Origin: Spisula solida
Taxonomy: Eukaryota; Mollusca; Bivalvia; Venerida; Mactridae
Direction: 5' to 3'
Length of the DNA stretch: 64,000 nt
NCBI GenBank assembly: GCA_947247005.1
Contig: OX365956.1
Location: 2,301,501 to 2,365,500 of the forward strand
Part shown: positions 47,401-50,570 of the stretch, piece after piece
Position numbering within the stretch: the first letter of the stretch is position 1
Layout of the letters: each line of letters begins with the position of its first letter
Made by a program: the position numbers and the translations under genes
Notes under the pieces: model-generated
What the model saw: the letters and a program-made list of their open reading frames with translations, nothing else
Database searches by the model: none
Told to the model about the DNA's origin: nothing

Positions 47401-48341
47401 TCTTATCAGATCATTTAAATTCATGGAGAAAATATTCAATCTTCAATTATGAAATTCCAAATTTTTACCAGAATCAACTGAATTTACTACAAACTGCTGT
47501 GGTCACTTGTTTTATTGAATGCAGCAGATCTAATGATCAAAATGTTTACTTGAAACTTGAAGATTTCATTATTAACAACAATTATGATGTTGACATTTTG
47601 AGACAACTTTTTCTGTTAAATACAACATGTGTTAAATCTGTACATTCTGTTGAAGGTAAATATTATGATGAATTTGATGAGATCAAAAATCTGCAATGTT
47701 TACATGTTGGTAGAGTGTTGTCTGAGAATGTTGTAAAGTTCACCAAGTGCATGTTAAGTAATCAATCCACTCTGCATACTGTTTGTATTGATGGTAGAAT
47801 CTCACACCCATTGTTACCAGAACTTCCTGTGAGAAGTCTCCATCAACTAACTTCATTATCTCTGTGTAGTGTTACAATACAACATGAACAATTACATGAT
47901 CTGGTGACATTTCTGTCAGATAATGTTCACTTTGAACATTTAAAATTGTACAGTGTGTATTGTGATAAACACAGGTATGATGGTAGTAAATGTGCATTAA
48001 ATCTCAACATACAACAACATTCTACACTCCGTTCATTATGTCTGCATCATGTTAATATATCATGTAGTTATGTTAACACTACCAGCTTAAAGTCTGTCAA
48101 ATTGACTCCATTATCTGAGAGAATTTCTCATGATTATATTAATGTATTCAACAGTTTGAAGGATTCACAAATTGAATATCTTGATATCGATGGATGTTAC
48201 AAGTTAGATGATGAAACATTGAGATCATTGACGACTGCAGTAAAATCTCTGTCAAGTTTGAAGTATCTAACACTGTGGCATATGGAGTTTCCTTCAGATA
48301 TTTTATTGCACCTACATTATATACAATACCAGTCAAGATAG
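9439..48341 (+). CDS. Six-exon NLR-like gene: Ig - DZIP3-like HEPN - coiled coil - NACHT - LRR
   Basis: Joined exons are 9439-9472, 15395-15670, 19580-19956, 39836-39904, 40426-40714 and 45976-48341 (3,411 nt, 1,136 residues). Every intron is GT...AG and phases 1,1,0,0,1 agree at all five junctions. Domain order: residues 1-11 leader, about 12-103 I-set Ig, about 104-290 DZIP3-like HEPN, about 290-348 helical linker, NACHT from about 415 (P-loop 425-433, Walker B 517-526), LRRs from about 1000. By family knowledge NACHT proteins are STAND ATPases acting as immune switches, LRRs sense or autoinhibit, and HEPN domains are often RNases. No signal peptide or membrane segment is seen, so a cytosolic sensor is inferred. 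The start has A at -3 and G at +4. Introns are packed with transposons. The 3' end probably continues after a frameshift (see 48275-48592). Not verified by transcripts; extra or alternative exons are possible. Confidence 0.8.
9566..11805 (+). repeat. Intronic satellite: 43/44-bp monomer, about 51 copies
   Basis: A head-to-tail array in intron 1 of GGCTCTATGTTGTCATCAAA + CTGGTTTATATGAAGTCTAT + AGC. Variants differ at the TATACGCAG/TATATGAA(G/C) and AGAGG/AGCGG positions and alternate, giving an 87-bp dimer in the first third. Larger periods of 388 bp (10226 vs 10614; 10421 vs 10809; 10361 vs 10749) and 260 bp (10921 vs 11181) show segmental amplification. Divergence rises toward the right end. 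The long repetitive frames arise because 87 is divisible by 3. Confidence 0.95.
11806..12292. other. Intron 1 sequence, nothing recognised
   Basis: AT-rich spacer between the satellite and the hAT-like element. Confidence 0.5.
12293..14604. mobile_element. hAT-like non-autonomous element (2.3 kb)
   Basis: Ends TAGGGCTGAGTATCG and CGGTACTCAGCCCTA are near-perfect inverted repeats. Flanking 8-mers CTTGACCG (12285-12292) and CTTGACTG (14605-14612) match at 7 of 8, fitting a hAT duplication. Sub-terminal ATCGATAC repeats occur at both ends. No transposase domain is visible. The longest frame (13754-13960, 68 codons) is unrecognised. Confidence 0.72.
14401..14555. mobile_element. 155-bp hAT-type MITE with perfect 8-bp target duplication
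   Basis: Ends CAGGCCTAGACACTAAC and GTTAGTGTCTAGCCCTG (one mismatch), flanked by perfect CCCTAAAT (14393-14400, 14556-14563). Internally it repeats CACTGGTC and GGACCAG. It is nested inside the 12293-14604 element and so is younger. Confidence 0.88.
14822..15178. mobile_element. CAGTGATTTTT-ended element with 5-bp duplication
   Basis: Begins CAGTGATTTTTATTGAAG, ends GCCAAAAAAAATCACTG, and is flanked by AGCAG on both sides. Interior AATTTTAGCGCGA and GGGGCC motifs match the copy at 36667-37087, so they form one family. A related end-like GTAGTGATTTTTTTGGCC lies just upstream (14695). Confidence 0.6.
15395..15670 (+). CDS. Exon 2: I-set-like immunoglobulin domain
   Basis: Bounded by a TATTTTAG acceptor and a GTAAGT donor, this 276-nt exon is a 1-1 phase module, the usual exon form of a single Ig domain. 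The peptide runs from VPPAIIDD to SFNMVVS and contains the I-set F-strand signature as DSGEYKLEVSN followed by DGG. The two canonical disulphide cysteines are absent: the B strand reads VHIKV and the F strand has Leu where Cys is usual. That is typical of cytosolic titin-like Ig domains, so a role as an intracellular protein-interaction module is inferred. A short fragment of the 145-bp-unit repeat family begins about 20 bp after the donor. Confidence 0.78.
15691..15880 (+). mobile_element. 5' fragment of the 145-bp-unit element (one unit)
   Basis: Begins TTTTGTGATCACTCTTC, has a CGTCCGTTCACAATT 5' marker, then one unit with CTAGGTCAAGTTCCATATTG. It lies just after the exon 2 donor. Confidence 0.6.
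15899..17357. mobile_element. Inverted-repeat element in intron 2
   Basis: The left arm 15899-15952 (CTGGTAG, CCATCCTTAAAAAAGTGTTT, CCCTTACGCGACC) is mirrored by 17300-17357. The right arm is preceded by 23 A (17253-17275). No transposase is seen; small minus-strand frames at 16220-16441 are unrecognised. Confidence 0.6.
16671..16860. repeat. CCACCGTG/CACGGTGG palindromic cluster
   Basis: Multiple TTTCCACCGTG, TGCCACCGTG and inverse CACGGTGG copies about 15-20 bp apart in both orientations, resembling in layout the GGTGG/CCACC ends of the 3662-6086 element but with a CCGTG variant. Confidence 0.6.
17358..18060. other. Intron 2 sequence, nothing recognised
   Basis: AT-rich, without element ends or credible frames. 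Confidence 0.45.
18065..18802 (+). mobile_element. 145-bp-unit element, 5'-truncated, diverged
   Basis: Five degraded units (CACTAGAGGTCACAATTTTG, AAACTTGGTCACAATGATCA), ending CAACAGGTGAGCGACCTAGG with an altered hairpin GGGTCGTTTGGACCC and CTCCTGTT. Confidence 0.7.
19240..19537 (+). mobile_element. Old 3' fragment of the 145-bp-unit element
   Basis: Degraded core, then GACAAGTGAGTAACCTTGGG and the GGGCCCTGTGGGCCC hairpin with CTCTTGT. It abuts exon 3 (acceptor about 42 bp downstream). 18803-19239 shows nothing recognisable. Confidence 0.6.
19580..19956 (+). CDS. Exon 3: main part of a DZIP3-like HEPN domain
   Basis: The exon starts after TAATTTCAG and ends at CAC before GTAGGT. The translation has the pattern of the DZIP3-type HEPN family: FDITLLSCLLRNVCGL in the middle, EEADITRLRQCRNH at the end, and an upstream LVEIGTKVLMNIFD helix. 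The last residues, RNH, are the first half of the Rx4H motif completed by exon 4 (LSH). HEPN domains with Rx4-6H are commonly metal-independent endoribonucleases; DZIP3 itself is an RNA-binding E3 ligase. Activity here is inference. The acceptor lies about 42 bp downstream of a repeat-element 3' end (19501-19537). Confidence 0.82.
20137..21041 (+). mobile_element. 145-bp-unit element (subfamily B), about six units
   Basis: 5' marker TTTTTAGCTTTTGTGATCAC, CGTCCGTCGTCCGTCCGTC and CAACAATTGGCTTGTGTAG, then regular units (GTGTAGTCACTAGAGGTCAC). Ends ACAGGTGAGCGAACTAGGGC, hairpin, CTCTTGTTT. Confidence 0.8.
21116..21240 (+). mobile_element. Two stacked 5' ends of repeat families
   Basis: TTTTTAGCTCACCTGTCTCA (5' end of the 145-bp family) is followed at once by TTTTTAGCTCCACTATTCG ... 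GGGGAGCT, the hairpin 5' end of a third family whose core carries TTAAAGTTTAGGTACAGG. Confidence 0.55.
21538..21693. repeat. Foldback hairpin element
   Basis: Arms TTGTTGATTTTTGGTGTAAG ... CACAGAAAAT and the inverse at 21639-21693; the loop contains CTCGTGGCTACGCTACGCCA. The outer sequence AACAAATATCCTCTATATAT matches the hairpin at 29447-29621. Upstream 21410-21480 has several ACGTCA/TGACGT motifs. Confidence 0.7.
21825..23000 (+). mobile_element. Element with the usual ends but a different tandem core
   Basis: 5' TTTAGCTCACCTGTCACATA hairpin and GTCCGTCGTCCGTCCGTG; 3' CACAGGTGAGCGACCTAGGG, GGGCCCTGTGGGCCC hairpin and CTCTTGTTT, all as in the 145-bp family. The core is instead about four units of about 260-310 bp marked by GGTTGCCATGGCAACC (22024, 22321, 22634, 22895), AAATCAGCCTATGGCCAGAT and AACATGGCCGCCAGTGGG. 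Its frames are repeat artefacts. Confidence 0.8.
23030..23405 (+). mobile_element. 145-bp-unit element, 3' part (two and a half units)
   Basis: Units with GTGTAGTCACTAGAGGTCAC and terminal AACAGGTGAGCGACCTAGGG, AGGGCCCTTTGGGCCCT hairpin, CTTGTTT. No 5' end. Confidence 0.75.
23406..23781 (+). repeat. Third family: roughly 190-bp tandem core units
   Basis: Two to three units with GTTAAAGTTTAGGTACAGG, TTTGCATACTTGTTC, CCATCATGAC, and AAGCATTTTGTTGAAATTAT. Other copies: 21690-21824, 31768-31935, 32217-32480. Confidence 0.7.
25133..25710. mobile_element. MITE with AGGGACCCTATATATA ends
   Basis: Ends AGGGACCCTATATATA and TATATATAGGGTCCCT are inverted. The flanks GCGCCAAC and GCGACAAT are a possible 8-bp duplication with two mismatches. 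Internal TGTATTATGTAATGGTAAAA occurs twice (25153, 25365). Confidence 0.55.
25733..26056 (+). mobile_element. tRNA-derived SINE
   Basis: A box TGGTCCAGTGG (25742-25752) and B box GGTTCGATCC (25779-25788) both match the pol III consensus. A body with GAGGACCCGTGTA and CGGCACGTAAAAA follows, resembling conserved domains of bivalve SINEs, and an AATAAAAG...AATAAAAA tail ends near 26056. Confidence 0.75.
27812..27998 (+). repeat. 190-bp dispersed repeat (copy 1)
   Basis: TAATGCTAACTGATGAGATA, CCTATATCAGTCACTGG, AAGCTCCGCCCCCTCACAGG and CGGAAACATGTCATGTGGG recur almost identically at 29050-29240. Frames crossing it are not credible genes. Confidence 0.8.
28391..29687. mobile_element. mariner-type MITE/derivative with TA duplication
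   Basis: TA then CGAGGGGTGATCAACAAATA at the left; TATTTGTTGATCATCCCTCG then TA at the right (29666-29687). The interior start is reminiscent of mariner 5' sequence, but no transposase frame survives. It contains the second 190-bp repeat copy (29050-29240). Confidence 0.75.
29447..29621. repeat. Foldback hairpin element
   Basis: Arms with TTTGTTTGTTTTGATTGAAT and its inverse, loop ACTCGCGCTACGCGCTC, outer end AACAAATATCCTCTATTTAT like the 21.5-kb hairpin. It overlaps the right part of the mariner-type element. Confidence 0.65.
29796..29905. repeat. Near-perfect hairpin, about 44-bp arms
   Basis: AATAATAAACGAATTAAGTA is mirrored after the loop GGCGTTCGCTTCGCTCACTT; the outer parts (GTTATAGATCACATATTAG) have a few mismatches. 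Confidence 0.85.
30010..30420. repeat. Cluster of GCGAATCGGAAATTT motifs
   Basis: About eight diverged copies at 30012, 30061, 30205, 30239, 30261, 30288, 30381 and 30401; related copies lie at 28095-28140 and inverted near 26180-26270, all within the 6.7-kb element. Confidence 0.55.
30418..30530. repeat. Imperfect foldback hairpin
   Basis: Arms CATCATGAGATGTAGGATAA and the inverse (TTATCCTATATCGAC, CTCATGATT) around CACCCCCGAGCGAGGGGT. Confidence 0.5.
31936..32216 (+). mobile_element. Second small family (ATGCCCCC...CTTGTTT), copy 1
   Basis: Starts TTTTTATGCCCCCGTATCGA with a short hairpin to CGGGAGGCAT, then GTCCGTCCGTCC, a unique 200-bp body, and ends GAACGCAGTCTTGTTT. Near-identical copies lie at 38287-38573 and 49845-50120. 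Confidence 0.8.
32483..36271. mobile_element. 3.8-kb TIR element with internal 42-bp array
   Basis: Ends TAGTCCATGGGCCA and TGGCTCATGGACTA, flanked by GTA; the inverted similarity extends over 150 bp (C-run, CTAGGGAATTTC, TATTTTTCTGAAAGC, TTGGGGCGTTAAGATTTTTT). It interrupts a third-family repeat (CTCTACACAGCAGAGGG continues at 36400). A roughly 341-bp direct repeat lies at 32598/32939, and diverged inverted relatives at 35590-36150. Confidence 0.72.
33770..35590 (+). repeat. Degenerate 42-bp tandem array, about 43 units (14-codon register)
   Basis: Consensus roughly GTGGTTATGAGTACCCAAT + AGGACCAGGAATGTATGTAC + CTA. The period is 42 (34046, 34088, 34131, 34171). Where open, it reads a 14-residue repeat (VHGGNEYPIAPIMP, VHGGLEYQIGPGMS, YSGCEDSIIPLMHE). 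Stops and frameshifts break it everywhere, so it is either a decayed repeat-protein gene or a non-coding satellite. Confidence 0.8.
36272..36525 (+). mobile_element. 3' end of the third family, tandemly duplicated
   Basis: Two copies (about 36290-36410 and 36425-36525) of ATGAAGCATTTTGTTTTGAA, CTATCCTAGCATGGCGCTGC and GCGCTGTTCGTGGACAGCT. The last ends CTCTTGTTTT, as in the other families. Confidence 0.65.
36525..37382 (+). mobile_element. 145-bp-unit element interrupted by a 421-bp insertion
   Basis: 5' marker ATCACTCTTCGTCCGTG and CTTGTGTAGACACTAGAGGT; interrupted at 36667-37087; resumes GGGTCATCCTGG and ends ATAGGTGAGCGACCTAGGGC, GGGCCCAAAGGGCCC hairpin, CTCTTGG. Confidence 0.7.
36667..37087. 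mobile_element. CAGTGC(T)7 ... AAAAAAAGCCCTG element with 5-bp duplication
   Basis: 17-bp inverted ends CAGTGCTTTTTTTCGCT and AGTGAAAAAAAGCCCTG (a few mismatches), flanked by GGATC (36662) and GGGTC (37088). Same family as 14822-15178 and 7343-7690. Confidence 0.72.
37622..37732. repeat. Near-perfect hairpin, about 41-bp arms
   Basis: GAACATATTAAGTAAATTTT mirrored after the loop GGACTCGCTTCGCTTCCCTC. Upstream (37561) TTGACGTCATGCGTTGGCGC resembles sequence next to the 21.5-kb hairpin. Confidence 0.85.
38146..38220 (+). other. tRNA-like sequence (not a clear tRNA gene)
   Basis: GCTGGCTCAATCGGTAGAG is a good A-box/D-arm and GCGGGTTCAAGCCC a good B-box/T-arm. The anticodon stem around TTGTCAG (GTC) and the acceptor stem pair poorly, so a tRNA-derived repeat is preferred. 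Confidence 0.4.
38287..38573 (+). mobile_element. Second small family (ATTCCCCC...CTTGTTT), copy 2
   Basis: Same body as 31936-32216 (GATAGATGGGGAGGCATATA, CATGGATGTTGTGTATG), ending TTGAACGCAGTCTTGTTT. It is nested in the 38.0-39.3-kb element. Confidence 0.8.
39130..39190 (-). other. tRNA-like sequence, minus strand
   Basis: On the minus strand the A box TGGCCCAATGG (39177-39187) and B box AGGTTCGATCC (39134-39144) match the consensus. The anticodon arm (GTCTTCTAAGAC) is abnormal. Probably a SINE head. Confidence 0.4.
39836..39904 (+). CDS. Exon 4: HEPN domain continuation
   Basis: A 69-nt phase 0-0 exon between TGTTATTTCAG and GTAAGT encodes 23 residues, LSHNGTVLFPATEF then TTKWQELSD. It matches the segment after the catalytic motif of DZIP3-type HEPN domains, where a conserved FxxxWxE/D pattern is usual (here FTTKWQEL). 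It follows a 19.9-kb intron. Because it is too short to be found as an open frame on its own, its identification depends on phase and family pattern, both of which fit. Confidence 0.75.
40426..40714 (+). CDS. Exon 5: end of HEPN and coiled-coil linker
   Basis: Begins after ATATCTAG with ILLRLNACCGKDC, the usual C-terminal helix of the DZIP3-like HEPN domain, and ends before GTATGT in phase 1. The second half is charged and heptad-like (LIKVIKQLYDYEQDL, RLETTTLDM, GIKQQLHELEQSNKR), consistent with a coiled coil that could drive oligomerisation or space HEPN from NACHT. The phase-1 end joins exon 6 as KES-D-IQQKL. Only 521 nt separate it from exon 4. No acquired stops. Confidence 0.78.
40972..41340 (+). 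mobile_element. Short 145-bp-unit element, variant ends
   Basis: TTTAGCTCACATGCGACAAA 5' hairpin, two diverged units, then AGCAGGTGAGCGCCACAGG with a changed hairpin GGATCTATGATCC and CTCTTGTTT. Compensatory change of the hairpin stem is visible. Confidence 0.72.
41464..43057. mobile_element. piggyBac-like non-autonomous element
   Basis: TTAA (41460-41463 and 43058-43061) flanks perfect 13-bp inverted ends CCCTTATCGTGCT. Near the right end the motif TAGCGCGACT is repeated (42976, 43022). No transposase; a complete 145-bp-unit element (41831-42713) sits inside. Confidence 0.72.
41831..42713 (+). mobile_element. 145-bp-unit element (subfamily A), about six units
   Basis: Starts CTCAAGGTGAGCTTTTGTGA; units with TTAACACTCTAGAGGTCACA; ends CATCAGGTGAGCGCTATAGG, GGCCAATGGCC and CTCTTGTT. 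Same subfamily as 2774-6874. Confidence 0.8.
43462..43622. repeat. Foldback hairpin, about 70-bp imperfect arms
   Basis: AATATCACTGCAGTTTGTTG ... GTATTACCTCGAGTTGC mirrored by GCACAAGTAACAAGAGGTAA ... CAACTGCAG; the loop contains AGGTCGAGCGAG. Confidence 0.7.
43678..43762 (+). repeat. (GTCC)n microsatellite
   Basis: About 20 GTCC/GTCT units, an expansion of the 5' CGTCCGTCGTCCGTCC marker of the element family; a smaller expansion is at 59351-59393 in the minus-strand copy. Confidence 0.9.
44090..45125 (+). repeat. Tandem tRNA-like 3' halves with poly-T
   Basis: The first unit has an A box TGGTTAAGTGG (44101-44111) and T arm GTGGGTTCAAACCCCAC. Seven further units keep only GGTCGTGGGTTCAACCCCCA + CTGGAACCATAA, followed by 9-20 T and a shared AGTGTTTAGGTATTGTTTTG. 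T-arm starts: 44155, 44262, 44363, 44473, 44584, 44689, 44802, 45103. The spacing is 101-113 bp for the contiguous ones. Confidence 0.85.
45585..45670. promoter_or_regulatory. Cluster of CRE-like ACGTC motifs
   Basis: ATGACGTCATGAACGTCGGC, GTGACGTCCATTC, TTACGTCATAATG and CTGACGTTGGC occur within about 86 bp, some 300 bp upstream of exon 6. Function unknown. Confidence 0.3.
45976..48341 (+). CDS. Exon 6: NACHT ATPase and leucine-rich repeats
   Basis: A long exon starts after ATTTTCAG and stays open to TAG at 48341. It holds the NACHT P-loop ITGDAGVGKTSLC, a Walker B LVVLDGFDEW with the NACHT-typical small residue and D-E, a sensor-1-like FLTMCRP, and downstream a helical region with LSFVHKSYIEFFGALY, the conserved winged-helix-end pattern of NLRs. 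Irregular LRRs follow (LTSLSLCSVTI, LRSLCLHHVNI, LKYLTLWHMEF). Codon usage is AT-rich like the surroundings. The first residues complete exon 5 in phase 1. The stop interrupts an LRR, and a compatible LRR continues in another frame, so the true end is probably 48592. Confidence 0.88.
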
Positions 48342-48592
48342 AGCTGGTGTTGGTCACAATGAGTCGTCAATGGTTTCAATGTTTCATTGAAAGTTTGGTC
48401 AACAAGAAATCTGTGATAAAAGTTAAGTTACATTGGTGTACTATTACATCAGTTGATGGAGAACCTCGCAGGGAACTGTCATGGGAGGACTCTGTGGATT
48501 ATATGGCTGAGTGGTTATCACCTATACAAACAGTCAACATAACACTTAAAGATGATCACTGGTTAGACTTTGAAACAACAAGTTGCCAGTAA
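48275..48592 (+). CDS. Probable C-terminal LRR tail of the NLR-like gene in a shifted frame
   Basis: This frame overlaps the end of exon 6 and continues to a stop at about 48592. From about 48335 it reads IELVLVTMSRQWFQCFIES, then KSVIKVKLHWCTIT, which is the LRR consensus expected next. The upstream frame stops at 48341 within the same repeat. A one-base loss (or two-base gain) between about 48272 and 48341 would join the two. No GT/AG pair there offers a clean splice alternative. It is either a real disabling mutation or short tail variant, or a base error in the assembly. Confidence 0.55.
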   Translation: MAYGVSFRYFIAPTLYTIPVKIELVLVTMSRQWFQCFIESLVNKKSVIKVKLHWCTITSVDGEPRRELSWEDSVDYMAEWLSPIQTVNITLKDDHWLDFETTSCQ

Positions 48593-48639
48593 ATGTTTAC
48601 TTTTGTTTCAGTAAACATTTAAAGCAAACTATGATTTTA

Positions 48640-49200
48640 TCACCAAACTTTGATGAACAAGTCAACAAAATGTGCGAATGTCCCGTGAACAAAAATGTCC
48701 GTAACTTTTTATTTCTGATCGGAAACATGTCATGTTAGGATTCATTTTCTTAATTAGATCATTTCCTACACAATGAGTCAAGTTTTTATGTAAAATTCTA
48801 AAAAAAAGTTTTTTTCACATTTTTTGAGATTTTGATGAAATTGAGAAAATTTGATAATTGATTGTGAAGCTTCATAAATGATTTTTATTGTAACTTCTAT
48901 TCAAGTTGATGTTGTACAATTTTAACAGAATTATGATGAAAATATTGTTTAATTGATGTAAAAAGACATTTTCACCCAAAAATTGTAAAAAATAACTTTT
49001 TTTAGATTTTTGCATCAAAACCTACATCAACTTGTAGGCAATGATCTCATCAAGAAAATGAATACTTACTTGACATGTTTCCATTCATGAATAAAAAAGT
49101 TATTCATATTTTAGTGAACTGTTGATGCCTACATTCACAGAGTTTGTTGATAGAATCAAAGTAGTTTCTGGCAGAGGGAGCTTATATCACTGTTAACATG
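48640..49200. mobile_element. Long inverted-repeat element, same family as the 27.8/29.0-kb repeat
   Basis: TGATCGGAAACATGTCATGT ... GATCATTTCCTACA (48717-48775) is mirrored at 49020-49100. The right end (AGTTTCTGGCAGAGGGAGCT, 49168) is the inverse of the GATATAAGCTCCGCCCCCTC end seen at 27890 and 29130. Confidence 0.6.
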
Positions 49201-49504
49201 TGTATTAGCCTGACCATGGTTCATAGTCTTGACCCTTTGCTTACTGAGCGACTGTGCTATACGGCCGCCTACACAAATTTCTCCCCTTTAATCAAATCCT
49301 ATACACTAGTAATTACAAAAACATTAAGTAAATATTAATTTTGTTCTTGATCAGTCTTGGTGAACTTCACACATTGAAAGAAATTTCTAAAATGTTCTCT
49401 TTCAAATGTTATCTTTATTAAAAAATGTTCTCAGACATACTTCCTGGATTTATCATTATGTACTATAATACTCTCAACTGGTATCTACGATTTGCATCTC
49501 GAGG

Positions 49505-49790
49505 TAAAGTGTCATGGCGTGGTCATGGTCCTGTGATTAGTTTACTGGATTAGTAACTCCAGCAATCCAGGTTCGATTTCCTGTCGCGGAGGATTATTCT
49601 CTTCCATGACAGTTTGACATCTATGTCGATTTTCTTCCACATGTGGAGAAGTTGCTGGTTCCTCGTGGAATGATGAGATTGTACTGGTTTAAGAATACTG
49701 GTTAGAATACAGTTCATGAAAACTAGTGAGGTGAATCTGCCGCAGTATATACAACTGAATGATCAATAAATCTAGTCATGTTTGTTTTTA
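49505..49790 (+). mobile_element. tRNA-derived SINE-like element
   Basis: GCGTGGTCATGGTCCTGTG, ACTCCAGCAATCCAGGTTCG (B box GGTTCGATTTC) and a body with CCACATGTGGAGAAGTTGC, TTTAAGAATACTGGTTAGAA resembling bivalve SINE bodies; AATAAAT near 49770. Confidence 0.55.
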
Positions 49791-49844
49791 TTCAGCTAAG
49801 GCTTTAAACTTGTTGAAACTAGGTAATCCGGCTGAGACTTTCAG

Positions 49845-50120
49845 CTTTTTTATGCCCCCATATCGATAGATCGGGAGGCATTTAGTGATTCACCTGTTCG
49901 TCCGTCCGTCCGTCCCTGGTTAACCCAAAGTGACTGTTTCGTCTTACATCTAGTCCATCAAGGCATTACTTTCAAACTTTCCATCATGAGGCCCTTACAT
50001 TGTCCAAGCCATATAACACTATCCAACATTTTAACAGAACTATGTCCCCTGATTGACTTAGCTTTTTTATAGACAAGGCTTCCATGGGGGCATAAGCGTT
50101 TATTGAACGCAGTCTTGTTT
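49845..50120 (+). mobile_element. Second small family, copy 3
   Basis: TTTTTTATGCCCCCATATCG hairpin start, GTCCGTCCGTCC, ends TTGAACGCAGTCTTGTTT; the internal part differs more (GTCTTACATCTAGTCC), so it is an older subfamily. Confidence 0.78.
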
Positions 50121-50570
50121 GATTGCTGAAACTAGTTCATTTAGCTTTTCGACAGCTGGGATTAGGGCGGATCATTTTCTCGTTCAGGTGTGTGTTGGGC
50201 ATTGTGCCTTGTATGTTTTGATGTTTTTTTGTGCTCGGCTGGTTAAGTTGGGAATTGTTCCTTTTATGTTTTCTGTGCGCGGCTGATTAAGTTGAGTGCT
50301 GCTTTCCGTTTCTGACTTAAGATTATCTTTTTTAGCAAGCATCTTTTTACACTTTGGACACGTTTACGGAAATTTGGACTAAACATATTGTGGCTCATCA
50401 CGCAATTCAAAAACAATTATACCTTGGTAGGTAATACAATCATTCCAAACACATTTGAAGCATTATGATCAACATTTAAGAGTCAGTAACCGCCAATTTC
50501 AAGGAAATTTAAACACTTAAACGAATACCAGCTACATGTATAGTTTGATGTTTTCTATCGCTATATAAAT

